Assembly: GCF_002553505.1 (NCBI RefSeq)
Contig: NZ_PDCP01000003.1
Location: 151,440-215,439, forward strand
Direction of reading: 5' to 3'
Length of the DNA stretch: 64,000 nt
Origin: Mycolicibacterium agri
GTDB lineage: Bacteria; Actinomycetota; Actinomycetes; Mycobacteriales; Mycobacteriaceae
Positions 23,311 to 31,490 of the stretch are shown in pieces; position 1 is the stretch's first letter; every line of letters begins with the position of its first letter. The notes under the pieces are model-generated. The model saw only the letters and a program-made list of their open reading frames with translations. It searched no databases and was not told where the DNA came from. Made by a program: the position numbers and the translations under genes.

Positions 23311-24387
23311 GTGACACTTGCGGAGCTGTCGATCCCGCAGAGCTGGGAGGCGATCACACCTGAGTGGATGACGACGGCGCTCGGTTCTCACCATCCCGGC
23401 GTCGTCGTGGACCGGGTGCGGGTCGCACTTCGCGACGACGGCACCAACCGGCGCGCGCGCCTGGAGCTGAGCTATGCGGCAGGCTCGGGGCCCGCGACGG
23501 TGTTCGCCAAGGCGGTCGACCCGGCGCATGCCGAACTCGTCGCGCTGACCAGTGGCCTGTACCACGAGCCTCGACTGTTCGCGTCGGAAGTGCCGCTGCC
23601 GCTTGATCATCCGGCGGTGTACGTGGCGCTGATCGACGAGGAGCGCGCCGACTTCCTGATGATCATGGAGGACGTCGTCGCCCGCGGCGGCGATCCTCGC
23701 GACTCCACCCGGCCGATGACCGTCGACCAAGCGGCCAGCGGGGTCCGCGGTCTTGCCCGGTTGCACAGCCAGTACTGGGGTGACCGGCTGACACGCCATC
23801 CCGCACTCGGCTGGGTGGAACCGTTCGTCGCCTTCGACGGGCTTCAGTACGCGCCGTTGGACATCGCTCGCGAGCGGTTGGGCGACGCAGTGCCCGCCGA
23901 AATCCCCGCGTTGAGCGGCGAGGAGTTGTTCGTCGACATCTGGGCCCGCTACATCGCGACGCTGACCGGACCGTCGTCGCCCCAGACGCTGCTGCACGGC
24001 GATCCGCACATCGGCAACACCTATGTGCTGCCCGACGACGAAGCCGGCTTCCTGGACTGGCAGATGGTGCGCCGCGGCAACTTCTCGCTCGATCTCGGCT
24101 ACTTCCTTCAGGGCGCACTGACCATCGAGCAGAGGCGTCGCAGCGAGCGGGAGTTGCTCGAGGAATACCGCGACGCGCTGACGCTGCCCGCCGAGGAGAT
24201 GCCCAGCGCCGCGGAAATGCTGCTGCGATACCGCGCGTCCGTCGCCCACGGGCTGGCGATCTGGATGGCGACGCTGTCGGGCGGCGACGCATGGCAGCGT
24301 CCGGAGATCTGCCTGGCCCTGGTGCAGCGCTACGCGCAGGCCTTCGTCGACCTCGACACCCGTGCAGCGATCGACGCCATCGCCTAG
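23311..24387 (+). CDS. APH/ecdysteroid-kinase-like phosphotransferase
   Basis: A 358-residue kinase-fold protein. The catalytic loop is LLHGDPHIGNTY (near residues 228-239) and the metal-binding DWQMVRRGN follows near 250. It starts with a GTG 9 bp after the SDR and is followed by a second SDR, within the P450 operon. Members of this group phosphorylate hydroxylated small molecules, including ecdysteroids and acyl-CoAs. It is a second, only distantly similar kinase compared with the one at 1436. Substrate unknown. Resistance is unlikely given the context. Confidence 0.82.
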   Translation: MTLAELSIPQSWEAITPEWMTTALGSHHPGVVVDRVRVALRDDGTNRRARLELSYAAGSGPATVFAKAVDPAHAELVALTSGLYHEPRLFASEVPLPLDHPAVYVALIDEERADFLMIMEDVVARGGDPRDSTRPMTVDQAASGVRGLARLHSQYWGDRLTRHPALGWVEPFVAFDGLQYAPLDIARERLGDAVPAEIPALSGEELFVDIWARYIATLTGPSSPQTLLHGDPHIGNTYVLPDDEAGFLDWQMVRRGNFSLDLGYFLQGALTIEQRRRSERELLEEYRDALTLPAEEMPSAAEMLLRYRASVAHGLAIWMATLSGGDAWQRPEICLALVQRYAQAFVDLDTRAAIDAIA

Positions 24388-24415
24388 TTGCCCGGCCGCG
24401 GGATAGTCTCGCGCA

Positions 24416-25261
24416 GTGGAGACATTCGAGGGCCGCGGCGCAGTCATCACCGGCGGGGCGAGCGGAATCGGTTTCGCGTGCGCCAGGCAGTTCACCCGCC
24501 GCGGGGCACACGTCGTGCTTGCCGACATCGATCAGGCAACGCTCGACTCGGCCGTCGAGCAACTGCGCGCCGAGGGCGCCGACGCGCACGGGGTCGTCTG
24601 CGACGTCACCAAGCTGGACGCCGTCGAGCACCTCGCCGATGAAGCGTTTCGGCGGCTCGGCGAGGTGAACCTGGTCTTCAACAACGCCGGCATCGCCTAT
24701 GCGGGGCCGATCGCCGATGTCACCCCCGGCGACTGGCGCTGGGTGATCGACGTCGATCTGTGGGGTCCGATTCACGGCGTCGAGGCGTTCCTGCCGCGCC
24801 TGCGCGAACAGGGCGGCGACCGCCACATCATGTTCACGTCGTCATTCGCCGGGCTGGTCGGCAACGCCTACCTCGGCCCGTACTCCGTCGCGAAGTTCGG
24901 TGTGGTCGCATTGGCCGAAGGCCTGTCGCGCGAGCTGAAAAGCGAGGGCATCGGGGTCTCGGTGCTCTGCCCGATGATCATCGAAACCAACTTGATCGCC
25001 AACTCGCAGCGCATCAGAAGCGGCGACTACGGCGCCCGCAGCGAGCAGACTGAGGAGACCGCGCAGGATCTGTCGGCGCTGGCGGCACCGACCGACAGCA
25101 GTGTGGACGTCGACGCGGTGGCACGGCTTACCGCCGACTCGGTCGTCGCCAACCGGTTGTACATCCTTCCGCACCGCGCGGCCCGGGAATCGATCCGGCG
25201 GCGCTTCGAGCGCATCGATCGCACCTTCGACGAGCAAGCCGCCGGGGGCTGGAGCCACTGA
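24416..25261 (+). CDS. short-chain dehydrogenase/reductase
   Basis: A 281-residue SDR with ITGGASGIG at residues 11-19, NNAGIAYAG, and catalytic Tyr-Lys in GPYSVAKFGV. The C-terminal tail (ILPHRAARESIRRRFERID) is longer than usual and typical of a mycobacterial subgroup in which the enzymes act on bulky alcohols. The GTG start is 28 bp after the kinase. It is last in the P450 operon and converges with the acyltransferase gene at 25271. It could reduce or oxidise a ring hydroxyl. No specific substrate is indicated. Confidence 0.88.
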   Translation: METFEGRGAVITGGASGIGFACARQFTRRGAHVVLADIDQATLDSAVEQLRAEGADAHGVVCDVTKLDAVEHLADEAFRRLGEVNLVFNNAGIAYAGPIADVTPGDWRWVIDVDLWGPIHGVEAFLPRLREQGGDRHIMFTSSFAGLVGNAYLGPYSVAKFGVVALAEGLSRELKSEGIGVSVLCPMIIETNLIANSQRIRSGDYGARSEQTEETAQDLSALAAPTDSSVDVDAVARLTADSVVANRLYILPHRAARESIRRRFERIDRTFDEQAAGGWSH

Positions 25262-25270
25262 GCCTCCGGT

Positions 25271-26086
25271 TCAGCCGAGTATCGGGAAGCGCCGCTTGTC
25301 GGCCAACTCGTCGAGCGCGGCCTGCATGACGTGGCGGACATGCGCGTCGACCGCGTCGATGTCGGGATTGTCGCCGAACTCCTTCACCACGTCGATCGGG
25401 TCGAGCACCTGGGTGACGATCTTCGTCGGCAGCGGCACATTCGGCGGGAAGATCATCGAGAACCCGAACGGGAACCCGAAGCTGATCGGCAGGATTTCCA
25501 GCCGCGCACGCTTCAGGCCCAGCCGTCGGGCGATCGAGTCGCCGCGGATCAGATACAGCTGGTTCTGCTGCGCGCCGATCGACACCATCGGCACGATCGG
25601 CACACGGGATTCGATGGCCGTCCGAACGTATCCGGTGCGGCCGGCGAAGTCGATCGTGTTCTCCTGCAACGTCGAACGGTACGAGTCGTAGTCTCCGCCG
25701 GGAAACACCAACACGAGTGCACCGGTGTGCAACGCCTTCGCCGCGTTGTCCCGGCTGGCTTCGATGACCCCGACGCGATGCAGCCAGTCGTTCATCGGCC
25801 CGATGAACAGCCCGTAGTGGGCGAGGGTGTACAGCGGACGGTCGTAGCCGAATTGGTTGTAGAACGCCGGCGCGAAGATCAGCACGTCGGGCGTGAACAT
25901 CCCGCCCGAATGGTTGGACACCAGCAGCGCGCCGCCCTGGCGGGGGATCGCGTCGAGGCCGCGCACCTCGGCCCGGAAGTACCGCCTGATCGCGGGGCCG
26001 ACCCACGTGTTGACGCGTTCGGTGAAGGCCGGGTCCCATTTGGTGGCCGGGTCCGTGCCGATGTCGTCGACGCCGTTGTCGCCCAT
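25271..26086 (-). CDS. PlsC-like 1-acylglycerol-phosphate acyltransferase family protein
   Basis: A 271-residue acyltransferase. The catalytic NHxxxxD motif appears as SNHSGGMFTPD near residues 57-67, and the substrate motif FPGGDYDSYR near 128-137. A central hydrophobic stretch supports peripheral membrane association. The ATG at 26086 has GAAGGAAA 5 nt upstream. It is last gene of the minus block from 36067. An acyltransferase in a degradative cluster is unusual; it may shunt fatty acyl groups to lipid or esterify a hydroxylated intermediate. Confidence 0.85.
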   Translation of the reverse strand: MGDNGVDDIGTDPATKWDPAFTERVNTWVGPAIRRYFRAEVRGLDAIPRQGGALLVSNHSGGMFTPDVLIFAPAFYNQFGYDRPLYTLAHYGLFIGPMNDWLHRVGVIEASRDNAAKALHTGALVLVFPGGDYDSYRSTLQENTIDFAGRTGYVRTAIESRVPIVPMVSIGAQQNQLYLIRGDSIARRLGLKRARLEILPISFGFPFGFSMIFPPNVPLPTKIVTQVLDPIDVVKEFGDNPDIDAVDAHVRHVMQAALDELADKRRFPILG

Positions 26087-26155
26087 GTGTTTCCTTCGTC
26101 CGCGCTGGGATGCCCATACCCACAGCGGGCGTCGGCCACACCCCGAGCGACGAGT

Positions 26156-26971
26156 TCAGCGCTCGTGGCCGGGGCCCAACTGGTAGTCACCGGTGCGCGG
26201 GTTGTGGTACCACCCGTCTGCCGCCTGCGTTCCGCCGTCGACGTGGATGGTCTGCCCGGTGATGTAACTGGACATGTCGGAGGCGAGAAACACCGCCGCG
26301 CCCGCCATTTCGTCGACGTGCCCGACGCGGCGCATGGGGATCATGCGGCTGGCCGTGGCGAGCACGCCGTCCTGCGCGATCCGCGTCAGCCCTTCGGTCA
26401 CTGTCAGGTCCGGCGCCAGCGCGTTCACCCGGATGCCGTGGGTGGCCAGTTCGAGGGCGGCCGTCTTGGTGTAGTTGATGACGCCGGCCTTGGCGGCCGC
26501 GTACGCCGCGTAACCGGGCGCCCCTCGCCATCCTTCGATCGATGTCACGTTGATGATGCTGCCGGGCAGTTCGGCCTCGACGAGGCACCGGGCCACCCGC
26601 TGCGTGCACAACAGCACATGGCGCAGGTTCGATCGGTACAGGGCGTCCCATCCGTTCTCGGTGGTCTCCAGCAGTGGTGAGGCGAACGTCCCGCCTGCGT
26701 TGTTGACCAGAATACTCACGGGGCCAAGCTCATTGGCTGTCTGCTCCAGCGCGGTGTCGACCTGGGTGCTGTCGCGGACGTCGGTGACGATGCCCAGAGC
26801 GCCGACGGCGTCGGCGGCCGCCGCGCAGGTGTTCGGGTTGCGTTCCCAGATGGCGACTCTGGCGCCGAATGCGGTCAGTCCTTGCGCGATGCCGCGCCCG
26901 ATGCCCTCTCCCCCGCCGGTGACGACGGCGACGCGCCCGGTCAGCAGGATGTTCGACGGATCGATGGCCAT
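26156..26971 (-). CDS. short-chain dehydrogenase/reductase
   Basis: A 271-residue classical SDR: VTGGGEGIGRGIA near residues 17-29, NNAGGTF, and catalytic Tyr-Lys in YAAYAAAKAGV. A C-terminal extension follows IHVDGGTQAADG and ends RTGDYQLGPGHER. It starts 5 bp after the fused CoA-transferase stop and is separated from the acyltransferase by 69 bp. It belongs to the operon that begins at the TetR/ferredoxin/P450 genes. A 3-hydroxyacyl-CoA or ring-alcohol dehydrogenase role would fit. Confidence 0.88.
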   Translation of the reverse strand: MAIDPSNILLTGRVAVVTGGGEGIGRGIAQGLTAFGARVAIWERNPNTCAAAADAVGALGIVTDVRDSTQVDTALEQTANELGPVSILVNNAGGTFASPLLETTENGWDALYRSNLRHVLLCTQRVARCLVEAELPGSIINVTSIEGWRGAPGYAAYAAAKAGVINYTKTAALELATHGIRVNALAPDLTVTEGLTRIAQDGVLATASRMIPMRRVGHVDEMAGAAVFLASDMSSYITGQTIHVDGGTQAADGWYHNPRTGDYQLGPGHER

Positions 26972-26976
26972 GTGCG

Positions 26977-29400
26977 TTACCCCGTCTTGGTGGTGCGGAT
27001 GCCAAGGCCTGCGGGTGCGGTGCCGATGATGCCGTGATCTTCGAGTTCGGCGATCTCCTCATCGCTCAGCCCGAGGCCGGACAGCACCTCGCGGTTGTGC
27101 TGGCCGAGCAGCGGCGCGGGTGCGCGGTGGTGGCGCCGCGGCCCCGAGGAGATTCGCATCGGGAGCGTGCTGTGACGAGCGGTCGGGTTGACGGGGTGGT
27201 CGACGTGTTCGTAGAAGCCGCGGTGCACGAGTTGCGGAAGGTCGCCGACGCGGTGCGGCTGCATCACCTTTGCGACGGGCACGCCTGCGGCCCAGAGGGT
27301 CTCGACGATCTCGTCGCCTGTTCGTGTCGCGCACCATCGGCTGAGGTGTTCGTCGATCTCGTCGTGGCGGCGGCGTCGTCCCGCGACGTCGGACAGCTCG
27401 TCGTCGGCCCAGGACGGGTCACCGAGGGCCGCCACCAGGCCGGCCCACTGCTCGTCGGTGGTCACCGCGATCGCCACCCAGTCGTCGGGCCTGCTGAACT
27501 CGTCGAGTTGGCTGGTGCGGTAGAGGTTTTGCGGTGCGGCGGCGGGTCCGCGGTTGCCGTCGCGCTGCAGCAGGTTGCCGTACGCGGAGTATTCGATGAT
27601 CTGCTCGGCGGCGACGTTGACCGCGGCGTCCACCATCGCGGCCTCGATCCGCACGCCTTCCCCGGTGCGGCGCCGATGCGCCAGCGCCAGCAACAGTGCG
27701 TTGAGGCCGTGCACACCGGCGTTGGGGTCGCCAACCGCGTACGGTTCGACGGGGTTCTGGTCGGGATACCCGGTGAGCCAGGTGATTCCGGAGGCATCCT
27801 CGATGACGTATGCGAACGCGGGCTTGTCGCGCCACGGGCCGTCCAGCCCGAAGCCCGGCATGCGCATCATGATCGCGTCGGGCCGCAGCCGGTGCACGGC
27901 CTCGAAGTCGAGCCCGATCTGGTCGAGAACCCTTGGTGTGTAGTTCTCGACAATGACGTCGCAGGTCTTCACCAGCCGCCTCAGCAGCTCGACGCCGCGC
28001 TCGGAGCGGATGTCGAGCGTCACGCTCTTCTTGTTGGTGTTGAGCCCGGAGAAGATCGGCGAACGCTCCCACCATTGCTCCTCGGTGGTCGGCACGCCCG
28101 CGATCAGCCGGGTGCCGTCGGGCCGCGCCGCGGACTCGACGTGGATGACTTCGGCGCCGAGTTGGGCGAGCACGTGGGTGCACGACGGCCCGGCCCAGAA
28201 GCTCGTCATGTCCAGCACGCGCAATCCCTCGATCCCCAGCCCCGCCCCTTCCTGCGCCGAAACCGACATTTGGGCGGAAAAATCGCCCTTTTTCACGCCC
28301 AAATGTCCGTTTGGGCGATACAGGTTGGTGTGTTGGCCGAGGCGGGGAGCCGGTTGCGGGGCCCGCAGCAGCGACGGAGTGGTGCGGTACGGCGGGCCGG
28401 GCTGGGTGAACCGGTCGCGTGGGTTCTCGACGAAACTGCCCCGCGCGGCGAACTGGTCGAACGATGTGACGTTGGCGCCGTTGCCGACGGGCGCGTTCGG
28501 AATGCGGAACGCGGTGGACAGCTCCAGGATGTCGTCGACGCGGTTCTCCCGCACCCAGCGGTAGATGTCGTCGGCGTGAATGTTGGCCTGTTCGGTGATG
28601 GACAGGTCCGACTGCTCGTCGATCCAGTCGTCGTGGCCCGTCATCGCACACAGGTCGAACCACTGCTGCGCGGTGCCGCAGCCCAGCGCCACCAAGCCGT
28701 CGGCCGCGGTGGCGACGCCGGGAACGGTCAGCCTGCGCTGGTCGCGGAACGGCCGACCGAGCGCGTCGTGGAATGACACGGAATAGTAAGTCAGACACAG
28801 GATTTGCGCTTCGAGCATTGAGACGTCGACCAGACCGGGCGACGACGCGAGAGTGCCCGCGGCGGCGAACGCGCCCGCCAGCCACTCCCCGATCTGGCCC
28901 GCCACATGCACCGGCGGGCGGTCCTGGGCGCCGCGGCCGAGGCCGATGACGCCGCCCGACCACGCCTGGGTGGTGAATTCCGTCGCGGGCTTGTCCGACC
29001 ACGGGCCGTCGAGGCCGAACGGCGTGATCGCCGTGACCGTCAGGTGGGGATGAGCCGAGGCTATTGCGGCCGGGGCGAACTCGTCACGCCCGACGACGGC
29101 CGACCCTCGCGACCACACCACCGCGTCCGCGCCCGCCAGCATGTCCCGCAGTAGGTCGGTGTCCTCGGCGCGGTCCGGGTCGACGACGACGCTGTGCTTG
29201 GAGCAGGCCAGGAAGCTGAACAGTGCGCTGTCGCCGTCGGCGATGCCGGCGCCCGACGCCGACCAGCGTCGCAGCGAATCACCTTCGGGCGATTCGACTT
29301 TGATGACGTGCGCGCCGCCGTCGGCGAGAAGCTTCGTGCAGTAGCCGCCGGCGATGCCGCTCGACAGGTCGACGACGGTGAATCCGTCCAGCGCCGCCAC
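26977..29400 (-). CDS. fused two-domain type III CoA-transferase
   Basis: An 807-residue protein with two CaiB/BaiF domains in tandem (about residues 1-355 and 392-780). In the second, the catalytic Asp558 sits in GDPNAG. In the first, the corresponding position appears to be Glu172 (EWLAG), so only the C-terminal half may be catalytic. The domains are joined by a linker that contains an in-frame palindrome (residues about 365-379). Its GTG overlaps the preceding stop by one base (TAGTG). Tandem CoA-transferases occur in steroid-degrading actinobacteria, where they act on cyclic acids. It lies between a crotonase and an SDR, consistent with CoA transfer to a degradation intermediate. Confidence 0.9.
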   Translation of the reverse strand: MAALDGFTVVDLSSGIAGGYCTKLLADGGAHVIKVESPEGDSLRRWSASGAGIADGDSALFSFLACSKHSVVVDPDRAEDTDLLRDMLAGADAVVWSRGSAVVGRDEFAPAAIASAHPHLTVTAITPFGLDGPWSDKPATEFTTQAWSGGVIGLGRGAQDRPPVHVAGQIGEWLAGAFAAAGTLASSPGLVDVSMLEAQILCLTYYSVSFHDALGRPFRDQRRLTVPGVATAADGLVALGCGTAQQWFDLCAMTGHDDWIDEQSDLSITEQANIHADDIYRWVRENRVDDILELSTAFRIPNAPVGNGANVTSFDQFAARGSFVENPRDRFTQPGPPYRTTPSLLRAPQPAPRLGQHTNLYRPNGHLGVKKGDFSAQMSVSAQEGAGLGIEGLRVLDMTSFWAGPSCTHVLAQLGAEVIHVESAARPDGTRLIAGVPTTEEQWWERSPIFSGLNTNKKSVTLDIRSERGVELLRRLVKTCDVIVENYTPRVLDQIGLDFEAVHRLRPDAIMMRMPGFGLDGPWRDKPAFAYVIEDASGITWLTGYPDQNPVEPYAVGDPNAGVHGLNALLLALAHRRRTGEGVRIEAAMVDAAVNVAAEQIIEYSAYGNLLQRDGNRGPAAAPQNLYRTSQLDEFSRPDDWVAIAVTTDEQWAGLVAALGDPSWADDELSDVAGRRRRHDEIDEHLSRWCATRTGDEIVETLWAAGVPVAKVMQPHRVGDLPQLVHRGFYEHVDHPVNPTARHSTLPMRISSGPRRHHRAPAPLLGQHNREVLSGLGLSDEEIAELEDHGIIGTAPAGLGIRTTKTG
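28265..28307. repeat. 43-bp palindromic element inside the CoA-transferase linker
   Basis: GACATTTGGGCG (28265-28276) and CGCCCAAATGTC (28296-28307) are perfect 12-bp inverted repeats around a 19-bp centre, followed by a third partial arm (GTTTGGGCGAT, 28309-28319). The element is read through without a stop and adds about 15 low-complexity residues (GHLGVKKGDFSAQMS) between the two enzyme domains. It resembles, in principle, palindromic elements that insert in-frame in protein genes. Only one copy is seen in the window. Confidence 0.75.
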
Positions 29401-30347
29401 TACGGCTGCTCCTTGCGGTTCTTCTTGCTCAACCGGAACTCCGGAGGAAACTTCGCGTCGTTCTCGTTCACGGCGTCGGCGAGGCCCGCGTCGATCGCAT
29501 CGCCGAGCATGAAGTCGTCCGCGTCGGGGCGAGCGGCACCGCCCATCGATTCGAACGCCGCCGACAGCAGACTGCCCAGATACTCGCCCTGGAACTGCTT
29601 GACGACCTCGAAGAACATCTTCTGCTGAAAGATGCTGTCCACGGGGCGGTTACGCGCGCACGCCAGCGCGTACTTCGATACCTCGGCCTCGAGTTGGTGC
29701 CGCGGCACCACCTTGTTGACGAAGTGGCAGGCCCGCATCTCCTCGGCGGTGAACGGTCGCCCGGTGAACACCATCTCCTGGAACGGGCGCAGCCCCATTG
29801 TCAGCACCCAGGTCCACATCCGCGGTCCCCAGCCGAAGTAGCGGAACGACGGATGGCCGAACAGTGCGTCGTCGGAGGAGATCACCAGGTCGGCGTCGGC
29901 GCACTGGTAGAAGTGCCAGCCGTAGCAGTAGCCCTTGGCCTCGACGATGCTGATCTTCTTGAGCTCCTGCAGCGCCCGGTTGCCCGCGGCCACGTTGGCG
30001 TACCACTGCCCCATCGTCGCGCCGTGCCGAAACGACTCCTTCGGCGGATAGGTGACATCGGCGCCCTCGAGCCGCAATTCGGCCAGCCGTTCCTCGTCGG
30101 AGGACGCCATGAAGTCCGGCAGGTCGGCCCCGCTGCCGAGATTGTCTCCGACACCGCGGATCACGACGACTTTCACGTCGTCGTCGACGGTGGCTGCGCG
30201 CAGCAGATCCGCGTATCGCAGCCGCGCCTCGGCCGTCGGCGCGTTCAGCCGCTCGGGCCGGTTGAATGTGATGGTCGCGATCTTGGTCGCCGGATCCTTC
30301 TCGTAGAGGACGATCTGTTCGGCCGGCGGCCGCGCATCTGACGCCAT
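29400..30347 (-). CDS. enoyl-CoA hydratase/isomerase superfamily protein, atypical active site
   Basis: A 315-residue crotonase-fold protein, longer than the usual 260. The first oxyanion segment reads NLGSGADL (near residue 70-77). The second is AKGYCYGWHFYQCADADLV, with Tyr/Trp/His where hydratases have Gly-rich sequence. The region that normally holds the catalytic acids reads HPSFRYFGWGPRMW. It therefore may be a C-C hydrolase, dehalogenase-like or isomerase member and not a standard hydratase. It is 9 bp downstream of the M24 gene and overlaps the CoA-transferase by one base. Confidence 0.82.
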   Translation of the reverse strand: MASDARPPAEQIVLYEKDPATKIATITFNRPERLNAPTAEARLRYADLLRAATVDDDVKVVVIRGVGDNLGSGADLPDFMASSDEERLAELRLEGADVTYPPKESFRHGATMGQWYANVAAGNRALQELKKISIVEAKGYCYGWHFYQCADADLVISSDDALFGHPSFRYFGWGPRMWTWVLTMGLRPFQEMVFTGRPFTAEEMRACHFVNKVVPRHQLEAEVSKYALACARNRPVDSIFQQKMFFEVVKQFQGEYLGSLLSAAFESMGGAARPDADDFMLGDAIDAGLADAVNENDAKFPPEFRLSKKNRKEQP

Positions 30348-30356
30348 CTGCCCGGC

Positions 30357-31490
30357 TCAGGCCGTCGCCGATACGGCGCCGTACGTCGGGCTGGACGTGA
30401 GCACCTCGGCCCCGTCGTCACCGATCAGGATGGCGTCCCTGCTGAACACCGCGCCGACGCCGGGTTCCCACACGTAGCCGGTGACCGCGAGCACCATGCC
30501 GGGCTCCAGCTTCTCGTCGCCGCACGTCGCCGGCAGGTCGGCGGAGATGACGGGCGGGTCGAAGCCGAGGCCCAGGCCGTGCGCAACGGGCGTGGCGGGC
30601 AACGGCTCGCCTGCGGTTTCGTAGGCGTCCAGCAGTGCAGTCGCGGCGGCGCCGGGTCGGCATGCGGCGATCAGCTTGTCCCACAGGGCTTCCGACCGCC
30701 GATACAGCGCGTCGGCGCCTGCCACGTCGCCGACCGGCCAGGTCCTGCCGACCTCGCCGACGTAGCCGTCGGCCAGGGCGCCTGCAGAGAACGCGACCAG
30801 GTCGCCTTCAGCCACGCGGCCGTCGATCGCGCCTCGGCGCCACGAGTGGTCCTTGGGCGTGATCCAGGCGCCGTCCTGGGTCGCGGGTGTGGTGACACCG
30901 CCCGCGGCCATCGCCTCCAGCATCGCGCCGGTGAGCGTCTGCTCGGTGACACCGGCCGCCAGTTCGGCGCGGGCCGCATCCAGTGCGCGTTCGGCGACGC
31001 CCAGCGCCCCGCGCAGCACGGCGATCTCGTCGACCGTCTTGATCCGCCGGGCCGCCCGTAGCGCCGGTTCGGCGTCCACGATCTCGGCGTTGGGGAACGC
31101 CATCGGCAGCAGTTGCGCGAATGTCGGTGTCAGGGAGTCGGTTCCGACGCGACGGAAGCTCTCGGCGCCCGGCAGCTTCTTGAGCACGTCGATCAGCGTC
31201 ATCGGATTCCACGCCAGCCCGTAGAGGTGATCGTGACCGATCTCGTCGGGGATGCCCTCGTCCCACGTGCTGTTGAGGTGGATCTCACCGGTCGAGCGGA
31301 TCACTTCGCAGATCGGCCCGAACGGGCGGGTGCCCGCCACCCACAACTGCGGCGCGCCGGTGACGTAGCGGACGTTGGCCTGCCTGCCGAGCACCAGGAT
31401 GTCGATGTCGTTGGCGGCCATCTGCGCCAGCGCGCGTTCGCGCCTGCCGCGGCGCAATTCGGCTGGGTCGGGAAGGATTTCGAGCGCCAT
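30357..31490 (-). CDS. M24 (creatinase/aminopeptidase P-like) protein with degenerate metal site
   Basis: A 377-residue pita-bread-fold protein. Aligning it with its neighbour (31490) by eye, the first metal Asp is Ser235, the second is Glu246, the first metal Glu is Thr337 and the last Glu is Asp352. Only His304 (VAHGLGLG) is kept. It probably cannot hold the usual two metals. Either it uses metal-free chemistry, as creatinase does, or it is a non-catalytic partner. It overlaps the neighbouring gene by one base (TGATG), so the two are made together. It precedes the atypical crotonase. Confidence 0.85.
   Translation of the reverse strand: MALEILPDPAELRRGRRERALAQMAANDIDILVLGRQANVRYVTGAPQLWVAGTRPFGPICEVIRSTGEIHLNSTWDEGIPDEIGHDHLYGLAWNPMTLIDVLKKLPGAESFRRVGTDSLTPTFAQLLPMAFPNAEIVDAEPALRAARRIKTVDEIAVLRGALGVAERALDAARAELAAGVTEQTLTGAMLEAMAAGGVTTPATQDGAWITPKDHSWRRGAIDGRVAEGDLVAFSAGALADGYVGEVGRTWPVGDVAGADALYRRSEALWDKLIAACRPGAAATALLDAYETAGEPLPATPVAHGLGLGFDPPVISADLPATCGDEKLEPGMVLAVTGYVWEPGVGAVFSRDAILIGDDGAEVLTSSPTYGAVSATA

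Noticed and set aside
22384..24528. 714-codon open frame on the - strand
   Set aside because: It lies opposite the mycofactocin-type SDR and kinase, both with intact catalytic motifs. Composition is that of a GC-rich antisense shadow.
27034..28776. 580-codon open frame on the + strand
   Set aside because: Antisense to the fused CoA-transferase, whose two domains are unmistakable. Composition shows no coding sense.
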